Part shown: positions 17,384 through 26,211 of the stretch, piece after piece
How positions within the stretch are numbered: position 1 is the stretch's first letter
How the letters are laid out: the number at the start of each line of letters is the position of its first letter
Source: Flavobacterium johnsoniae
GTDB taxonomy: Bacteria; Bacteroidota; Bacteroidia; Flavobacteriales; Flavobacteriaceae
Direction of reading: 5' to 3'
Length of the DNA: 64,000 nucleotides
NCBI RefSeq assembly: GCF_001879205.1
Contig: NZ_MLFK01000008.1
Location: 182,720 to 246,719, forward strand
The notes under the pieces: generated by a model
Seen by the model: only the letters and a program-made list of their open reading frames with translations
Told to the model about the DNA's origin: nothing
Databases searched by the model: none
Translations under genes and position numbers: made by a program

Positions 17384-18286
17384 CTAAAAGTTGATAGTGA
17401 TGGGCATTGATTTGTATGTGCTCATGTTGTAAGACGTATTTTTATACAATACTACCCAGTTGTATTGACCGGATTCCCATGCTTTTTCAGCCGTTATAGC
17501 ATTTCCTTCATTGTCTTTATCCGCGCCAATGACAATGCTTTCTCCGCCGTATACATCGTTTATTTTTTGAAGTGTTGTAATTTTTGAAGCAGCCGGAAGA
17601 TCTTTATGTTCAACTTTTGAAATAATAATTACTTTTTTAAAGTCAAGATTGTCAATACTTTCCGGGTGATAATTGAAGCTTTTTTTAATTAAAACAGAAT
17701 ATAAGATTCCGTTGCCCATAATCTGGCTGATTTGCGCATGAGCCGTTAGTTTATCATTTTTTTTGAAAACTAACTGAGGCTCTACCCAGGTCTCCATATA
17801 ATAAATAAGATCCTCATTTCGCGACAGCATATCTCGGCCTACAACAGGATCAACAGGCATATTGGCAGGATCTGTAATCGTAAGGACTTCTTTGATCTCC
17901 AGTGTCGATCCGTTTTCGTCCGTTACGATAAATAAGAAATCAAATTTTCCTTCGGGAGCATCGGCAGGAATCGTAAAATGTTTGTGCACATTGGTGTTTT
18001 TTACCCCAATATATTGCGGCCAAGTAAGTTCCAGTTTCCAGTCTTTGGTATATTTTTCGCCGGTTTTAGGAAGTATTTTTAATTCTACGTTTTTAATTTT
18101 ATCCGCGGCAGTAACATCAGCATTAAAATGAAAGTCACGACCGACTAAAGCTTGTTTGTTATTTGCCGTTCCTATTTCGATATTGGCAGCAGTTGGTTTT
18201 AACACTTCATTATCGTCATCATTATTACAGGCGACGAATGCAGAAGCCGTCATTAAAAATAGAAGAATCGATTTTACTTTTTTCAT
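17384..18286 (-). CDS. DUF4625-like lipoprotein
   Basis: A 300-residue lipoprotein with lipobox AFVAC (Cys20) followed by NNDDDNE. Residues about 30-145 resemble the DUF4625 beta-sandwich: ALVGRDFHFNADVTAADKIKNVELKI, then HKHFTIPADAPEGKFDFLFIVTDENGSTLEI. The region after 150 (PVVGRDMLSRNEDLIYYMETW) is a second domain that I do not recognise. Function unknown. It lies 35 bp after the TonB receptor and 40 bp before the AztD-like gene, so it is part of the same transcript. Surface anchoring next to a TonB receptor suggests that it captures the ligand. Confidence 0.72.
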   Translation of the reverse strand: MKKVKSILLFLMTASAFVACNNDDDNEVLKPTAANIEIGTANNKQALVGRDFHFNADVTAADKIKNVELKILPKTGEKYTKDWKLELTWPQYIGVKNTNVHKHFTIPADAPEGKFDFLFIVTDENGSTLEIKEVLTITDPANMPVDPVVGRDMLSRNEDLIYYMETWVEPQLVFKKNDKLTAHAQISQIMGNGILYSVLIKKSFNYHPESIDNLDFKKVIIISKVEHKDLPAASKITTLQKINDVYGGESIVIGADKDNEGNAITAEKAWESGQYNWVVLYKNTSYNMSTYKSMPITINF

Positions 18287-18321
18287 AAGTTTTGGGTATT
18301 TAAAATTGGGTTGTACATTTT

Positions 18322-20514
18322 TTATTGATGGATTAAAAAGGGAACTTTTACAGAAAGGATAATGTTTCTGCCTGCTTCCGGAAGTTCAATCAGCCTGTAA
18401 AAACTGGTATGATTTAGATATCGCGTGTTGAATACATTCTGAACTTGAAGCGATACCGCAAAATCCTGTTTTCCGGCTTGTAATTTTGTTCCGAATGCGA
18501 GATTGAAAACCTGACTGTCTGCCGTTTTCTTTTCTGGCGGCACAATCTGGTTTTGTTGTGCCGTAAAACGATAATCGATTGAAAAATACGTATCTCTTAA
18601 ATTCTTGATTTCCGGATTATAATTAATACCGAATAAAACTGAGGCGGGAGGAGAGAAGGGAAGCGTATACCCTTTTTTACTGCCGGATAATTGTTCTGAA
18701 TAAAGGTATTCGGCTAAAATTTCACCGCTCAAATTTTTTAGAAATTGATACTTTGCCTGCAGTTCACCGCCATAACGCATAACTTTACTCTGCTGATATT
18801 CAAAAACCTGATTTCCTGCGCCATAGTAAATATCATGCTGAGATGTTGGGTTTAAATAGATGAAATTGGGGAAATAGTTAAAAAACGGATTCAACTGCAG
18901 CGACCATCTGTTTTCCTGCCAGTCGATTCCGAGATCTAATTGATACGAACGCTCGGCATTTAGATTTTGATTCCCTTTTTCAAATCGGAAATAATGATAA
19001 TTTACTCCGTTTGAAGCTAATTCTTTTGCAATTGGCATTCTAAAACTCGTTCCGGCATTGGCTTTAAACAAAACTTTTCCCGGATTGTAATTTACTCCGG
19101 CTGACCACGTAAAGCTTTTAAACGTTTTGGTTAAATCTTCAGAACGCTTTAAATATTCACGGTTAGTCTGGCCGTTTTGCGTAATCTCGCTTTCAAACCA
19201 ATCGTTGTACTGTTCTATTTTGATTTGTCCATAATCCATTCGAAGAGCTCCGTGAAGCATCCAGAAATCATTTAGGGGCATTTTATCATAAGCAAATAAT
19301 CCGGCATTCAGCTGATTAAAAGCAGGAATTAAAAAGCTCCAGCCGTTGATTTCGTTTTGCTGCTGTTCACCATTTAAGCCAATGGTAAATTGATGTTTTC
19401 CAGCCGAAAATTCATCTTTAACCGAGGCTGAAAAGACATCTTTATCATATTGTCTTTCCAGATCATGAGGCGCATACATATCAGCGGGATAAAGTGGAGG
19501 CATGTAACCGTGATTTACATAATGGCTCCATTCGCGGCGGAAATTATTCTGAAAACCCAATTGTGTCTGCAGCGCATGATTTCCAACTTCAAACGAAGTC
19601 GTATTACTGATTTTAGTATGCGTAACCTCCTGAAAAGGCATCAAAATATCACGGCTTGATTTATCGTGAAGTTCAAGGTCTACATTTCGTGGTTCTAATC
19701 CGTGTGCGTTCGCAAAAAAACCGCTTTTCGTATGAACAGAACTGAAATAGAAAACAGATTTAAAGTTCTCTCCTGCATATCCGGTGCTTAAATGCAAATC
19801 AAGTTCACGTCCTGCTGTATTGCGCAAATGATTTTTGTATAAAGGCACCGCATAATTGTAAACCTGAACCATATCGGCAGGAACACGATAATCGCCATAA
19901 TCTTGTGAAGTAATTCGGGTATCGAAGAACCAGTTTTGATTCCTTCCAAAAAGATTCAATGAGCCTCCAAATTGTTCATTATTGCTTTTAGCCGTAAAAT
20001 CAACAGCGCCGCCCAAAGTGTTTTTTTTAGGAAAAGGCAAGGGGCTGATATTTACTGCACCGCCAATAGCATCGGAACCATAAATAAAGGAGGATGGTCC
20101 TTTTATGATTTCAACGCGATTAACTGCATATTGATCGATTTCCAAACCGTGGTCTGCGCCCCATTGCTGTCCTTCGTGTTTTATGCCGTTTTCGACCACA
20201 ATAACCTGATTAAAACTGAGCCCGCGAATTAAGGGTTTAGAACCGCCTGACCCAATAGAAATAGTTTTAACACCCGGAATTCGCTGTAACGACTGCATCA
20301 GGCTTCCGCCGAGATTCCGCTGAATGAAACCACTGTTTACGGCTTCAATATTTAGGGATTCCTCTTTTTTAAGACGTTTTCCGGACTGATCTTTAATCAC
20401 AACTTCTTCCAGTTCTTTTGCTTTGGGGGTGTTATTCTGAGACTGAACTTTTGAAAAGAAAGCAAGGCAGAACAACAGGTAAATCAAGAATCTATTTGAT
20501 TTATTTTCAATCAT
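18322..20514 (-). CDS. TonB-dependent outer-membrane receptor
   Basis: A 730-residue receptor with signal peptide (about 1-25), plug domain (about 40-155) and 22-strand barrel ending in an aromatic-rich C-terminus. Plug motifs are LMQSLQRIPGVKTISIGSG, PLIRGLSFNQVIVVENGI and VNRVEIIKGPSSFIYGSDAIGGAVNI. No N-terminal carboxypeptidase-like or STN domain is present, so it is a simple importer rather than a SusC. The plug has a His-bearing loop (KHEGQQWGADHGLEID). With His-rich and AztD-like neighbours the likely cargo is a divalent metal such as zinc; this is inferred from context. It starts 8 bp after the DUF4625 gene. Confidence 0.92.
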   Translation of the reverse strand: MIENKSNRFLIYLLFCLAFFSKVQSQNNTPKAKELEEVVIKDQSGKRLKKEESLNIEAVNSGFIQRNLGGSLMQSLQRIPGVKTISIGSGGSKPLIRGLSFNQVIVVENGIKHEGQQWGADHGLEIDQYAVNRVEIIKGPSSFIYGSDAIGGAVNISPLPFPKKNTLGGAVDFTAKSNNEQFGGSLNLFGRNQNWFFDTRITSQDYGDYRVPADMVQVYNYAVPLYKNHLRNTAGRELDLHLSTGYAGENFKSVFYFSSVHTKSGFFANAHGLEPRNVDLELHDKSSRDILMPFQEVTHTKISNTTSFEVGNHALQTQLGFQNNFRREWSHYVNHGYMPPLYPADMYAPHDLERQYDKDVFSASVKDEFSAGKHQFTIGLNGEQQQNEINGWSFLIPAFNQLNAGLFAYDKMPLNDFWMLHGALRMDYGQIKIEQYNDWFESEITQNGQTNREYLKRSEDLTKTFKSFTWSAGVNYNPGKVLFKANAGTSFRMPIAKELASNGVNYHYFRFEKGNQNLNAERSYQLDLGIDWQENRWSLQLNPFFNYFPNFIYLNPTSQHDIYYGAGNQVFEYQQSKVMRYGGELQAKYQFLKNLSGEILAEYLYSEQLSGSKKGYTLPFSPPASVLFGINYNPEIKNLRDTYFSIDYRFTAQQNQIVPPEKKTADSQVFNLAFGTKLQAGKQDFAVSLQVQNVFNTRYLNHTSFYRLIELPEAGRNIILSVKVPFLIHQ

Positions 20515-20522
20515 TAAACAGT

Positions 20523-20996
20523 TTATAAAATTTTAATACTTAAGCCTTTTATACTCTGCCAGCCTTCTTTATCAGTCAAACGAATCATAAAATGATAATC
20601 ACCCGGTTCAATATCCTGTGGAATTGTAATTTCCTGAACGGCTTCGTAGGTTTTTAAACCTGAAGGAATGGTAACGGAATTGATGTACAGAAAAGGATTT
20701 ACAGGCTTTTTAATTGGAGCCGTTTCGCAGTCTGATACTTCGGTACTATGCGTATGATGATCGAAATTGTGATGAATATCAAGACTATACGATCCTAAAG
20801 CAGCATTGTCGTTAAATTGAGCACGAAATGTAATTTTCTGTCCGCGCGTCATTTGACTGCATTGTACAGGAAATGCATTTGAAGCCGAAATATCAATTAC
20901 TGGATATTCCTTATCCACTTCATTATCATCACTGCTGCAAGCGGTAAAGGCGAGTGAACTTAAAAAGAGAGCGGTAATAATTTTGACTTTTTTCAT
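20523..20996 (-). CDS. DUF4625 lipoprotein, first gene of the metal-uptake operon
   Basis: I place the start at 20996 (MKKVKIITALFLSSLAFTAC) because it gives a clean lipoprotein signal with Cys20 followed by SSDDNE. The frame is open for 35 more codons upstream, but that extension is not signal-like. The mature 137 residues are a DUF4625-type sandwich (RGQKITFRAQFNDNAALGSYSLDIHHNFDHHTHS) with a cluster of seven histidines in IHHNFDHHTHSTE plus two cysteines. This could be a metal-binding site. It is translationally close (8 bp) to the TonB receptor. Confidence 0.8.
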   Translation of the reverse strand: MKKVKIITALFLSSLAFTACSSDDNEVDKEYPVIDISASNAFPVQCSQMTRGQKITFRAQFNDNAALGSYSLDIHHNFDHHTHSTEVSDCETAPIKKPVNPFLYINSVTIPSGLKTYEAVQEITIPQDIEPGDYHFMIRLTDKEGWQSIKGLSIKIL

Positions 20997-21099
20997 ATTT
21001 AGTATTTTGGGATTACAAGGCAGGGGAGCTTCGTTTGGAATTTCAGATAAGGCATAGTGATACCTTCTCAGTACAAAATGCACTAAGTGAAATTGCAAC

Positions 21100-21120
21100 A
21101 CATAACCAGCAGTGTTATGT
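21100..21120. promoter_or_regulatory. Inverted repeat ACATAAC-N7-GTTATGT upstream of the metal-uptake operon
   Basis: Seven-base perfect arms with a 7-base spacer, about 105 bp upstream of the chosen start of the operon. It could be a repressor site or a short hairpin in the leader. Confidence 0.4.
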
Positions 21121-21278
21121 TACGAAAGCATATTTTTGAATGAAGAAAACGCCATTAAAGCAGTAAAACAAAGTACAGAACACAAGTGGATTGCACGCTT
21201 TTTACCGGAATAAGTTTAGGAATGTTATGGATTTTGTCCAGATTTCACTGGAAGTATAAATCTAAAACCGTTGATTTT

Positions 21279-21362
21279 TTTAGCACATAGAAACATAGCT
21301 GCAAAACTCTTAAAAGGTTTTTCACTTATTTAAACAAACAGAAAACTATGTATTAGAGTTTT
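21279..21362. repeat. Degenerate copy of a dispersed CACATAGAAACATAG inverted repeat
   Basis: The left arm TTTAGCACATAGAAACATAG (21279-21298) is 19/20 identical to the left arm of the element at 58982. The right arm (21346-21362, CTATGTATTAGAGTTTT) is a decayed version of its partner. It is an intergenic, non-coding repeat family. Confidence 0.7.
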
Positions 21363-21503
21363 CTTTTCACATATAATTCCGTCCCTAAATTTCTGGTTCA
21401 GGACTATATTTCTATTTGTTGAAAATAAATATATAAGATAATGTTCTAGATTTAAACTTGAAAAAAAGCAAAAGCATAACATTCCGTTCAGGAATGACGA
21501 TTC

Positions 21504-21851
21504 TTAGATTGTGGGAGGAGCGCGGAGCGCAAACAGGGAACCTTTAAAGTAATTAGAATAACTTTTAGAATAAAAAGCAGTAAACGAATTTATAAAACTG
21601 CTTTTATAGAATTCAAAAGGTTCAAAAGTAAAAGTGGTAACAGGGCTGAATTTAAAATGACAGATAGCGCATTCTTCATTAGAATGCTTATGGATTTTAA
21701 ATTCGGTTTTAGCAGTATGATGCAGTTCTGTTTTTTTAGGAACAGCATTATGATTGTGAATATGTTCATACGAATGTATTACCGGAAATAATATTGCGAA
21801 CAATACGATAAGCGGTAAGAGAAGATTAATAAATTTTAATTTCTTTTTCAT
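21504..21851 (-). CDS. Small His-rich exported protein
   Basis: A 115-residue protein with an N-terminal hydrophobic segment (about 5-25, signal peptide or anchor) followed by a His-rich region: HSYEHIHNHN, ELHHTAKTEFKIHKHSNEEC and the CAIC pair. The C-terminus is aromatic and ends ALRAPPTI. The His/Cys content suggests metal binding in the periplasm. Family not firmly recognised; similar small His-rich proteins accompany metal TonB receptors in Flavobacteria. Its promoter is covered by two near-palindromes (21876-21928), so it is probably tightly regulated together with the adjacent uptake operon. Confidence 0.75.
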   Translation of the reverse strand: MKKKLKFINLLLPLIVLFAILFPVIHSYEHIHNHNAVPKKTELHHTAKTEFKIHKHSNEECAICHFKFSPVTTFTFEPFEFYKSSFINSFTAFYSKSYSNYFKGSLFALRAPPTI

Positions 21852-21875
21852 TCAGATGACATGGCATTTGGTTAA

Positions 21876-21928
21876 TGCGACAGAGTTGCAAATATAAAAT
21901 TCTTATTTGTAAATGCAACAGTGTTTCA
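21876..21928 (-). promoter_or_regulatory. Promoter with two operator-like near-palindromes
   Basis: On the minus strand a -33 TTG (21916-21918) is separated by exactly 19 bp from TATATTTG (21889-21896), a perfect -7 element. Two 15-bp near-palindromes overlap these boxes: TGCAACAGTGTTTCA (21914-21928) and TGCGACAGAGTTGCA (21876-21890). They share 12/15 bases and the form TGCRAC-N3-GTTKCA. This geometry fits a repressor blocking RNA polymerase; a Zur/Fur-like protein is the natural candidate given the genes. Confidence 0.65.
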
Positions 21929-21950
21929 ATAAAAAATATTTAAAATAAAA

Positions 21951-21995
21951 AAAGCCTTAAAAAAACTAATTGAGAATCAGTTGTTTTAAGGCTTT
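21951..21995 (-). terminator. Terminator of the 197-aa secreted protein gene
   Basis: Twelve-base stem AAAGCCTTAAAA / TTTTAAGGCTTT with a loop of about 21 bases. On the minus strand T residues follow. Confidence 0.75.
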
Positions 21996-22039
21996 AGATT
22001 TTACAGCATTGCTATAAAATCATTATGGAAAACTTAGCT

Positions 22040-22633
22040 TTATTCTTTATACAATATGATAACGGCTTTATAACCGGTTCCAACATTCCATTGGCTTGAT
22101 TCAATAACGGCTCCTTTATCATCAAAAACCTGAAATTCGGCTGTATTTGGCGAAGCAGAACCTTCATTCAGGGCTTCAAAATCAATTTTATTAATACCTT
22201 TTACCAAATTAATCTTAAACCCTTTAAATTCTCCATCTAGAAGAACTTCCGGCTCGATCACTTTATCATTTAAATAGACCCTGATTTTATCACCGTCTAC
22301 AAAAGCAGCATCTCTGTAACGAACTGTAGAAAAAGCTGATTTGGTTATAAAACCTCCTAGATATTCATTACGTCTGTAAAAAATCCCTTCTACATTAGCT
22401 TCTTTTTTATATAAAATATTATTCTTAAAAAGTTCTTCGGGATTAATTTGCAGTACAATAGGATCTTTTGCCAAAGCAGGCGGTTCTGAGTTTGGTGAAG
22501 CTTCTGCCGGCGGTATGACTTCTTTATTTTCTGGATTTTTAGACTGGATTGGCTGGTATTTGCCTTTCACTTCTTCTTGAGAATGTACGTGTAAGGAAGC
22601 GCCAATTATAATTAGAAACAGTATTCTTTTCAT
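22040..22633 (-). CDS. Secreted protein of unknown function
   Basis: A 197-residue protein with signal peptide (MKRILFLIIIGASLHVHSQ) and a Pro/Glu-rich spacer (about 25-55). A beta-rich domain follows (about 60-197) with YLNDKVIEPEVLLDGEFKGF, NLVKGINKIDFEALNEGSAS and NVGTGYKAVIILYKE. The text resembles a jelly-roll-like module with duplicated strands, but I do not recognise the family. It is a single gene with its own terminator. Confidence 0.75.
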   Translation of the reverse strand: MKRILFLIIIGASLHVHSQEEVKGKYQPIQSKNPENKEVIPPAEASPNSEPPALAKDPIVLQINPEELFKNNILYKKEANVEGIFYRRNEYLGGFITKSAFSTVRYRDAAFVDGDKIRVYLNDKVIEPEVLLDGEFKGFKINLVKGINKIDFEALNEGSASPNTAEFQVFDDKGAVIESSQWNVGTGYKAVIILYKE

Positions 22634-23058
22634 ATTTTACAATTTATATATCATTCAAATGTGCTGTCAGATAAACACATTAACTCTTGTTAATAAAAAC
22701 AGGTATTTATAGCATTTATTGCCTTTAATGCATAATTATTTTGTGATACAAATAACCTGGGAAACAATGTTTTCAAAAATAGAATCGAGACAAACTTTGT
22801 TTCATATTATAATATGAAACCTAATTTACGACCTAACAATGATATAAAACAAGCAGGTGGTAATAACTTTGATAATGTTTTGAAATATAATTGTTTAAAT
22901 GATTTTTAGAGAAAAAAAAGAAAAGGGTTTGTCTTTTTAAAGAATTAAAATTATTTGCACTAATAAAGACTTAAAAAGGCAAAGTCTTTTTCAATTCGAT
23001 TGTTAAAAATTTATATCAAAAAGTAATTTCTGTTTATCTGATAGTAATAGACTAAAAA
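22634..23058. other. AT-rich intergenic region with a perfect 22-bp palindrome
   Basis: No gene is seen. At 22799-22820 a perfect palindrome has the half GTTTCATATTA. The part near 22920-22990 is rich in A and carries GTCTTTTTAA/TTAAAAAGGC words that can pair. Promoters for both flanking genes must be here. Confidence 0.45.
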
Positions 23059-23343
23059 ATGCAGCAAACAAAAGATGATTTTTACTTAAACTCCAAAACT
23101 ATGTCCCTACCTGACGAACTATACAATGTTAAATTTGCAGAATATTTTGAATCAATGAGAAAGATGTATTTAATCGATGACCGGTTTAAAAACATCTGCG
23201 ATGATTATTGTAATAGTGTTGCCAATGCTGAAATTTACAGGAAAAAATTTGAGAAAAATTTTCGCCATCAGTTAGAGTGTGAAAACCTGTCTAAGGAATT
23301 AGAAGAAGAGATACTGTTTTACATTGTTAGAAACAGCGAGTAA
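23059..23343 (+). CDS. Small hypothetical protein (94 aa)
   Basis: A 94-residue, acidic and mostly helical protein, no signal peptide. An alternative ATG at 23101 (MSLPDELYNVKF) would give 80 residues and looks equally good. The central part (KMYLIDDRFKNICDDYCNS) followed by a charged helix resembles a small orphan family I have seen in Flavobacteria and other Gram-negatives, function unknown. It has a perfect terminator just downstream. Confidence 0.6.
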   Translation: MQQTKDDFYLNSKTMSLPDELYNVKFAEYFESMRKMYLIDDRFKNICDDYCNSVANAEIYRKKFEKNFRHQLECENLSKELEEEILFYIVRNSE

Positions 23344-23372
23344 GAGAAGGAATTTTTATGAAATGCGCGGAT

Positions 23373-23404
23373 ACAAAAAAAACGCCGATCAGCGTTTTTT
23401 TTGT
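23373..23404. terminator. Bidirectional terminator
   Basis: Perfect 13-bp stem ending in ACGC / GCGT with A8 and T8 tracts and a 6-base loop (CGATCA). It serves the 94-aa gene and the converging tssH remnant. Confidence 0.88.
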
Positions 23405-23416
23405 ACTTTTTAAGTA

Positions 23417-24083
23417 TTAATTTACAATAGTAAATTCTTCCTTTATCCATTTCACTTCATTGTTTTCAATGCTTACAGAAATAGTATCCCCGTCTTTTAC
23501 TTCTCCCGAGATTATTTTTTTTGCCAAAGGTCTTCTTAAATGACTTCTGATAATGCTTTTTATTGGCCTTGCACCGTATTTGGCATTGTATCCATTTTCA
23601 GCGAGATACAGTTTTGCGTCCATCGGAATTTCAACTTTAATATTGATATTTTTCAATAAATCCATAAATTCTTTTTTAAGATGGATTTCGAATATTTTCA
23701 ATGCATTTTCTTTGCTGATAGGAGCGAATGGCACAATTTCGGTTAAACGTCCTAAAAATTCAGGTCTGAAATAATTACCCATAATTTCCATTAAAGAACC
23801 TGATGTTGGAATTTCTCCATTGTTAAAAGTATTGACAATATGATCAGCACCAATATTTGAGGTAAAAAGGATAATAGCATTTGAGAAATCACCTTCTTTT
23901 CCTAAACGATCGTGTAGTTTTCCTTCGTCCATGATTTGCAGAAAAACATCAAAAACGGATGGATGTGCTTTTTCAATTTCATCAAATAAAACTATAGAGT
24001 ACGGTTTTTGCCTGATTTTGTTCACCAATAAGCCGCCTTCTTCATATCCTACATAGCCGGGAGGCGCTCCATGAGATGGAAAC
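23417..24083 (-). pseudogene. tssH: Truncated tssH/clpV, C-terminal AAA+ part only
   Basis: About 220 residues of a ClpB/ClpV-type ATPase remain. They start abruptly at GAPPGYVGYEEGG, run through the D2 Walker B (SIVLFDEIEKAHPSVFDVFLQIMDEG), sensor 1 (IILFTSNIGAD) and sensor 2 (GARPIKSIIRSHLRRPLA), and end with a natural C-terminus. The N-domain, the whole D1 ATPase and the D2 Walker A are missing; the intact family is about 800-900 residues. The break lies at about 24070-24084, where truncated tssF begins on the other strand. In a type VI secretion system this ATPase recycles the sheath; this fragment cannot do so. Confidence 0.85.
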
Positions 24084-25839
24084 ATCATTTGATCCTGTGG
24101 TATCAATGATGCTTAACGCATTGTCTTACGAATTAGAAAAAGTAGCTCATGAGCTTGAAGACTCAAAAACCCGTGTAGTAGAAAGGGTTTTGGAAATCAT
24201 GTTTCCGGAAGTTACAGCAGGAGTAAAGCCGGCAAGAGCCATTTTGCATGCTTTGCCCATAGATAATAATATGAAAGTTTCACTGCAGAATCAAATGCTC
24301 GCAAGTCGAAGAATTCATAATATCTACAACCCTTTAGCACCAATAACAAAAGAGATTGCGCTTTCGCCTACATTAGAAGTAAAATTGTCTTCTGCGGAGA
24401 TAAAGTATGTGGCTTATGAGAGAAATTTATTCGAAATTTCGAATCTTTTTTATAAAGACGCTGTTCGGGATTATAAACATTCCCTGCCTTCAGGTATAGT
24501 GTTTATGGGAATTGAATTAAAGAATCCAAAGGCATTAGAGCTTGAGGATTTAATGCTTTACATTGATATTAAAAATACGCATCAGAAAGAAATGTTTCAT
24601 TACTATTTAAAGCAAATGAAATGTTTTCAGGATGATGTAGAAATTACTGTTGAAGAAGGGTATAATGTGCCTGTTAATAATATTGACATAGACAATATTA
24701 TTAATCGTAATTACACGCATTTGAGCGAGATAATGCAGGAGGTAAATGAATTTTATTTCGATAATTTTTATACGCTGAAAGGATCATTAAAGCACAAACC
24801 TATTAATGAATACAGTGAAGAATACAAATGTTTTAAAGCTATAACAGACAGAAATGATAATCCTATTATTTGGGTGAAAATGGTTTTTCCGGAATCATTA
24901 ATTCCTCAAATATTAGACAATGTTTCTTTTACGGCAAATTGTTTTCCGGTAATCAACAAAAAGAAACATATTATAAATAAAACGCTGGGTAATTTTTTGT
25001 CGTATATCGCATTAGAAACAGATAATAATATCTATCTGGATGTTGATACAGTCATTGATGGATTCAATAATCACTATGAAATAAAAGAATTTAAAGATGG
25101 TGTTATTGAAGAGGGAAATGCCGTATTGCGAACAGGAGGAGTTTCCAGATTTGATTCCAGAAGTGCATCAGAATTACTTCAAAACGTATTAGATTTGTTA
25201 AAAGACGAAAGTTCCTCTTTTGCAGGTTTAGGTAAGGACTTTATGAATAGTTCGTTGGTAGAAATTAATCAGCTGTTAGCTTCTGTAGAACAACAGGCGA
25301 GGGAAAGTAGTTTTTCTAAAAATAATGATCCTTACTTAATGATTAAACCAAAGATTGATGAATCTATTGGAAAATCTTTTGCCATACATTATTGGTCAAC
25401 CTGTGCCGAAGAAGGAAATGATATTAAAGCAGGAACAGTTTTAGAAACTAAAGATGATATGCTGTTTGTTAGTAAAGAGGCAGTTTTGATTACCAATACT
25501 GTTGGCGGAATGAACAAACAGAATAACAAAGACAGAATTCTGGCGTATCGTAATGCTTTGCTGACTCGCGGCCGAATTGTAACTTTTGCCGATATAAAAG
25601 CATTTGGTTTTAATCATTTCAAAAGTTGTGTAACAGATATTAGAATCGAAAAAGGCACACGAAAAGAAATTTCCGTAAAAGCTGGTTTCAGCCGGACAGT
25701 CGATATTTATTTACAGGTAAACCCCGTAGAAAAAGATTATTTATCGGAAACAGAATGGGACTATCTATGCGACAGTTTTATGAAACAGCTTAAAAACAGA
25801 TCATCGAATGTATTTCCATACCGAATATTTGTAAACTAA
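24076..25839 (+). pseudogene. tssF: tssF (type VI secretion baseplate) lacking its 5' end
   Basis: A 587-residue open frame matching the Bacteroidota type VI (subtype iii) baseplate protein TssF. It begins at SFDPVVSMMLNALSYELEKVAHELEDS, continues with RVLEIMFPEVTAGVKPARAILHA, and has the C-terminal RGRIVTFADIKAFGF and late KQLKNRSSNVFPYRIFVN. Family members normally have some 25-40 residues before the DPxV segment. Here the upstream DNA is antisense to tssH, so the start METSF is created by the junction. No promoter precedes it and no other tss genes surround it, so it is probably an orphaned remnant, although the frame is still open. Confidence 0.8.
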
Positions 25840-25874
25840 AAAAAAAGCTTCTCAATTGAGAAGCTTTTTTTTTT
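25838..25874. terminator. Terminator after tssF remnant
   Basis: A symmetrical hairpin: A9-GCTTCTCAA / TTGAGAAGC-T9, almost without a loop, immediately after the stop codon. The rest of the 372-bp gap to the sigma factor gene is AT-rich with no recognisable gene. Confidence 0.85.
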
Positions 25875-26211
25875 ATCCTTCATTTTACTATTCTTTAACT
25901 TCATAAGTGTCATACTGAAGCCTTCTTCTGATTAACTTCTTTTCCACTCATCAAACAAAATCAAGATACTGTTATTTGAAAACTTAGTTTTTTATGAAAT
26001 GTTAATACAATGTTTTATAATCTACCCCTTTTATTAATGTAAACGTAACCTTATAGACCTACCCTCCGTTCTAATTTTGGAGACATATTATAAAACAAAC
26101 TACTGTAGTATATGTCATTTTTTAAATTTAGAACAGCTCGTAAGAAAATACTCCAAACCCGTTTTTCGGCTCAAACCTTCTTTCAAAAAAATAATTCAAA
26201 AAAGAAGCATT

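Larger units (their letters stand above)
20997..21503. other. Intergenic region between the metal-uptake operon and the His-rich gene
   Basis: About 500 bp without a credible gene. It holds an inverted repeat at 21100-21120 and a degraded copy of a dispersed repeat at 21279-21362. The promoter of the operon must lie here, but I found no perfect -7 element. I saw no cobalamin riboswitch core. Confidence 0.5.

Noticed and set aside
20997..21101. Longer start for the DUF4625 lipoprotein
   Set aside because: It would bury the lipoprotein signal peptide 35 residues inside the protein, and part of it overlaps the inverted repeat.
20997..21503. Cobalamin or other riboswitch before the TonB receptor operon
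   Set aside because: No conserved riboswitch core was seen, and the gene context points to a metal instead of vitamin B12.
24076..24106. Antisense start of the tssH frame (TTG within tssF)
   Set aside because: These residues are the reverse reading of tssF DNA; the real tssH sequence begins only at GAPPGYVG.
26077..26211. 45-codon upstream extension of the sigma factor gene
   Set aside because: The extension is not sigma-like; the ATG at 26212 gives the standard N-terminus of FecI-like factors.
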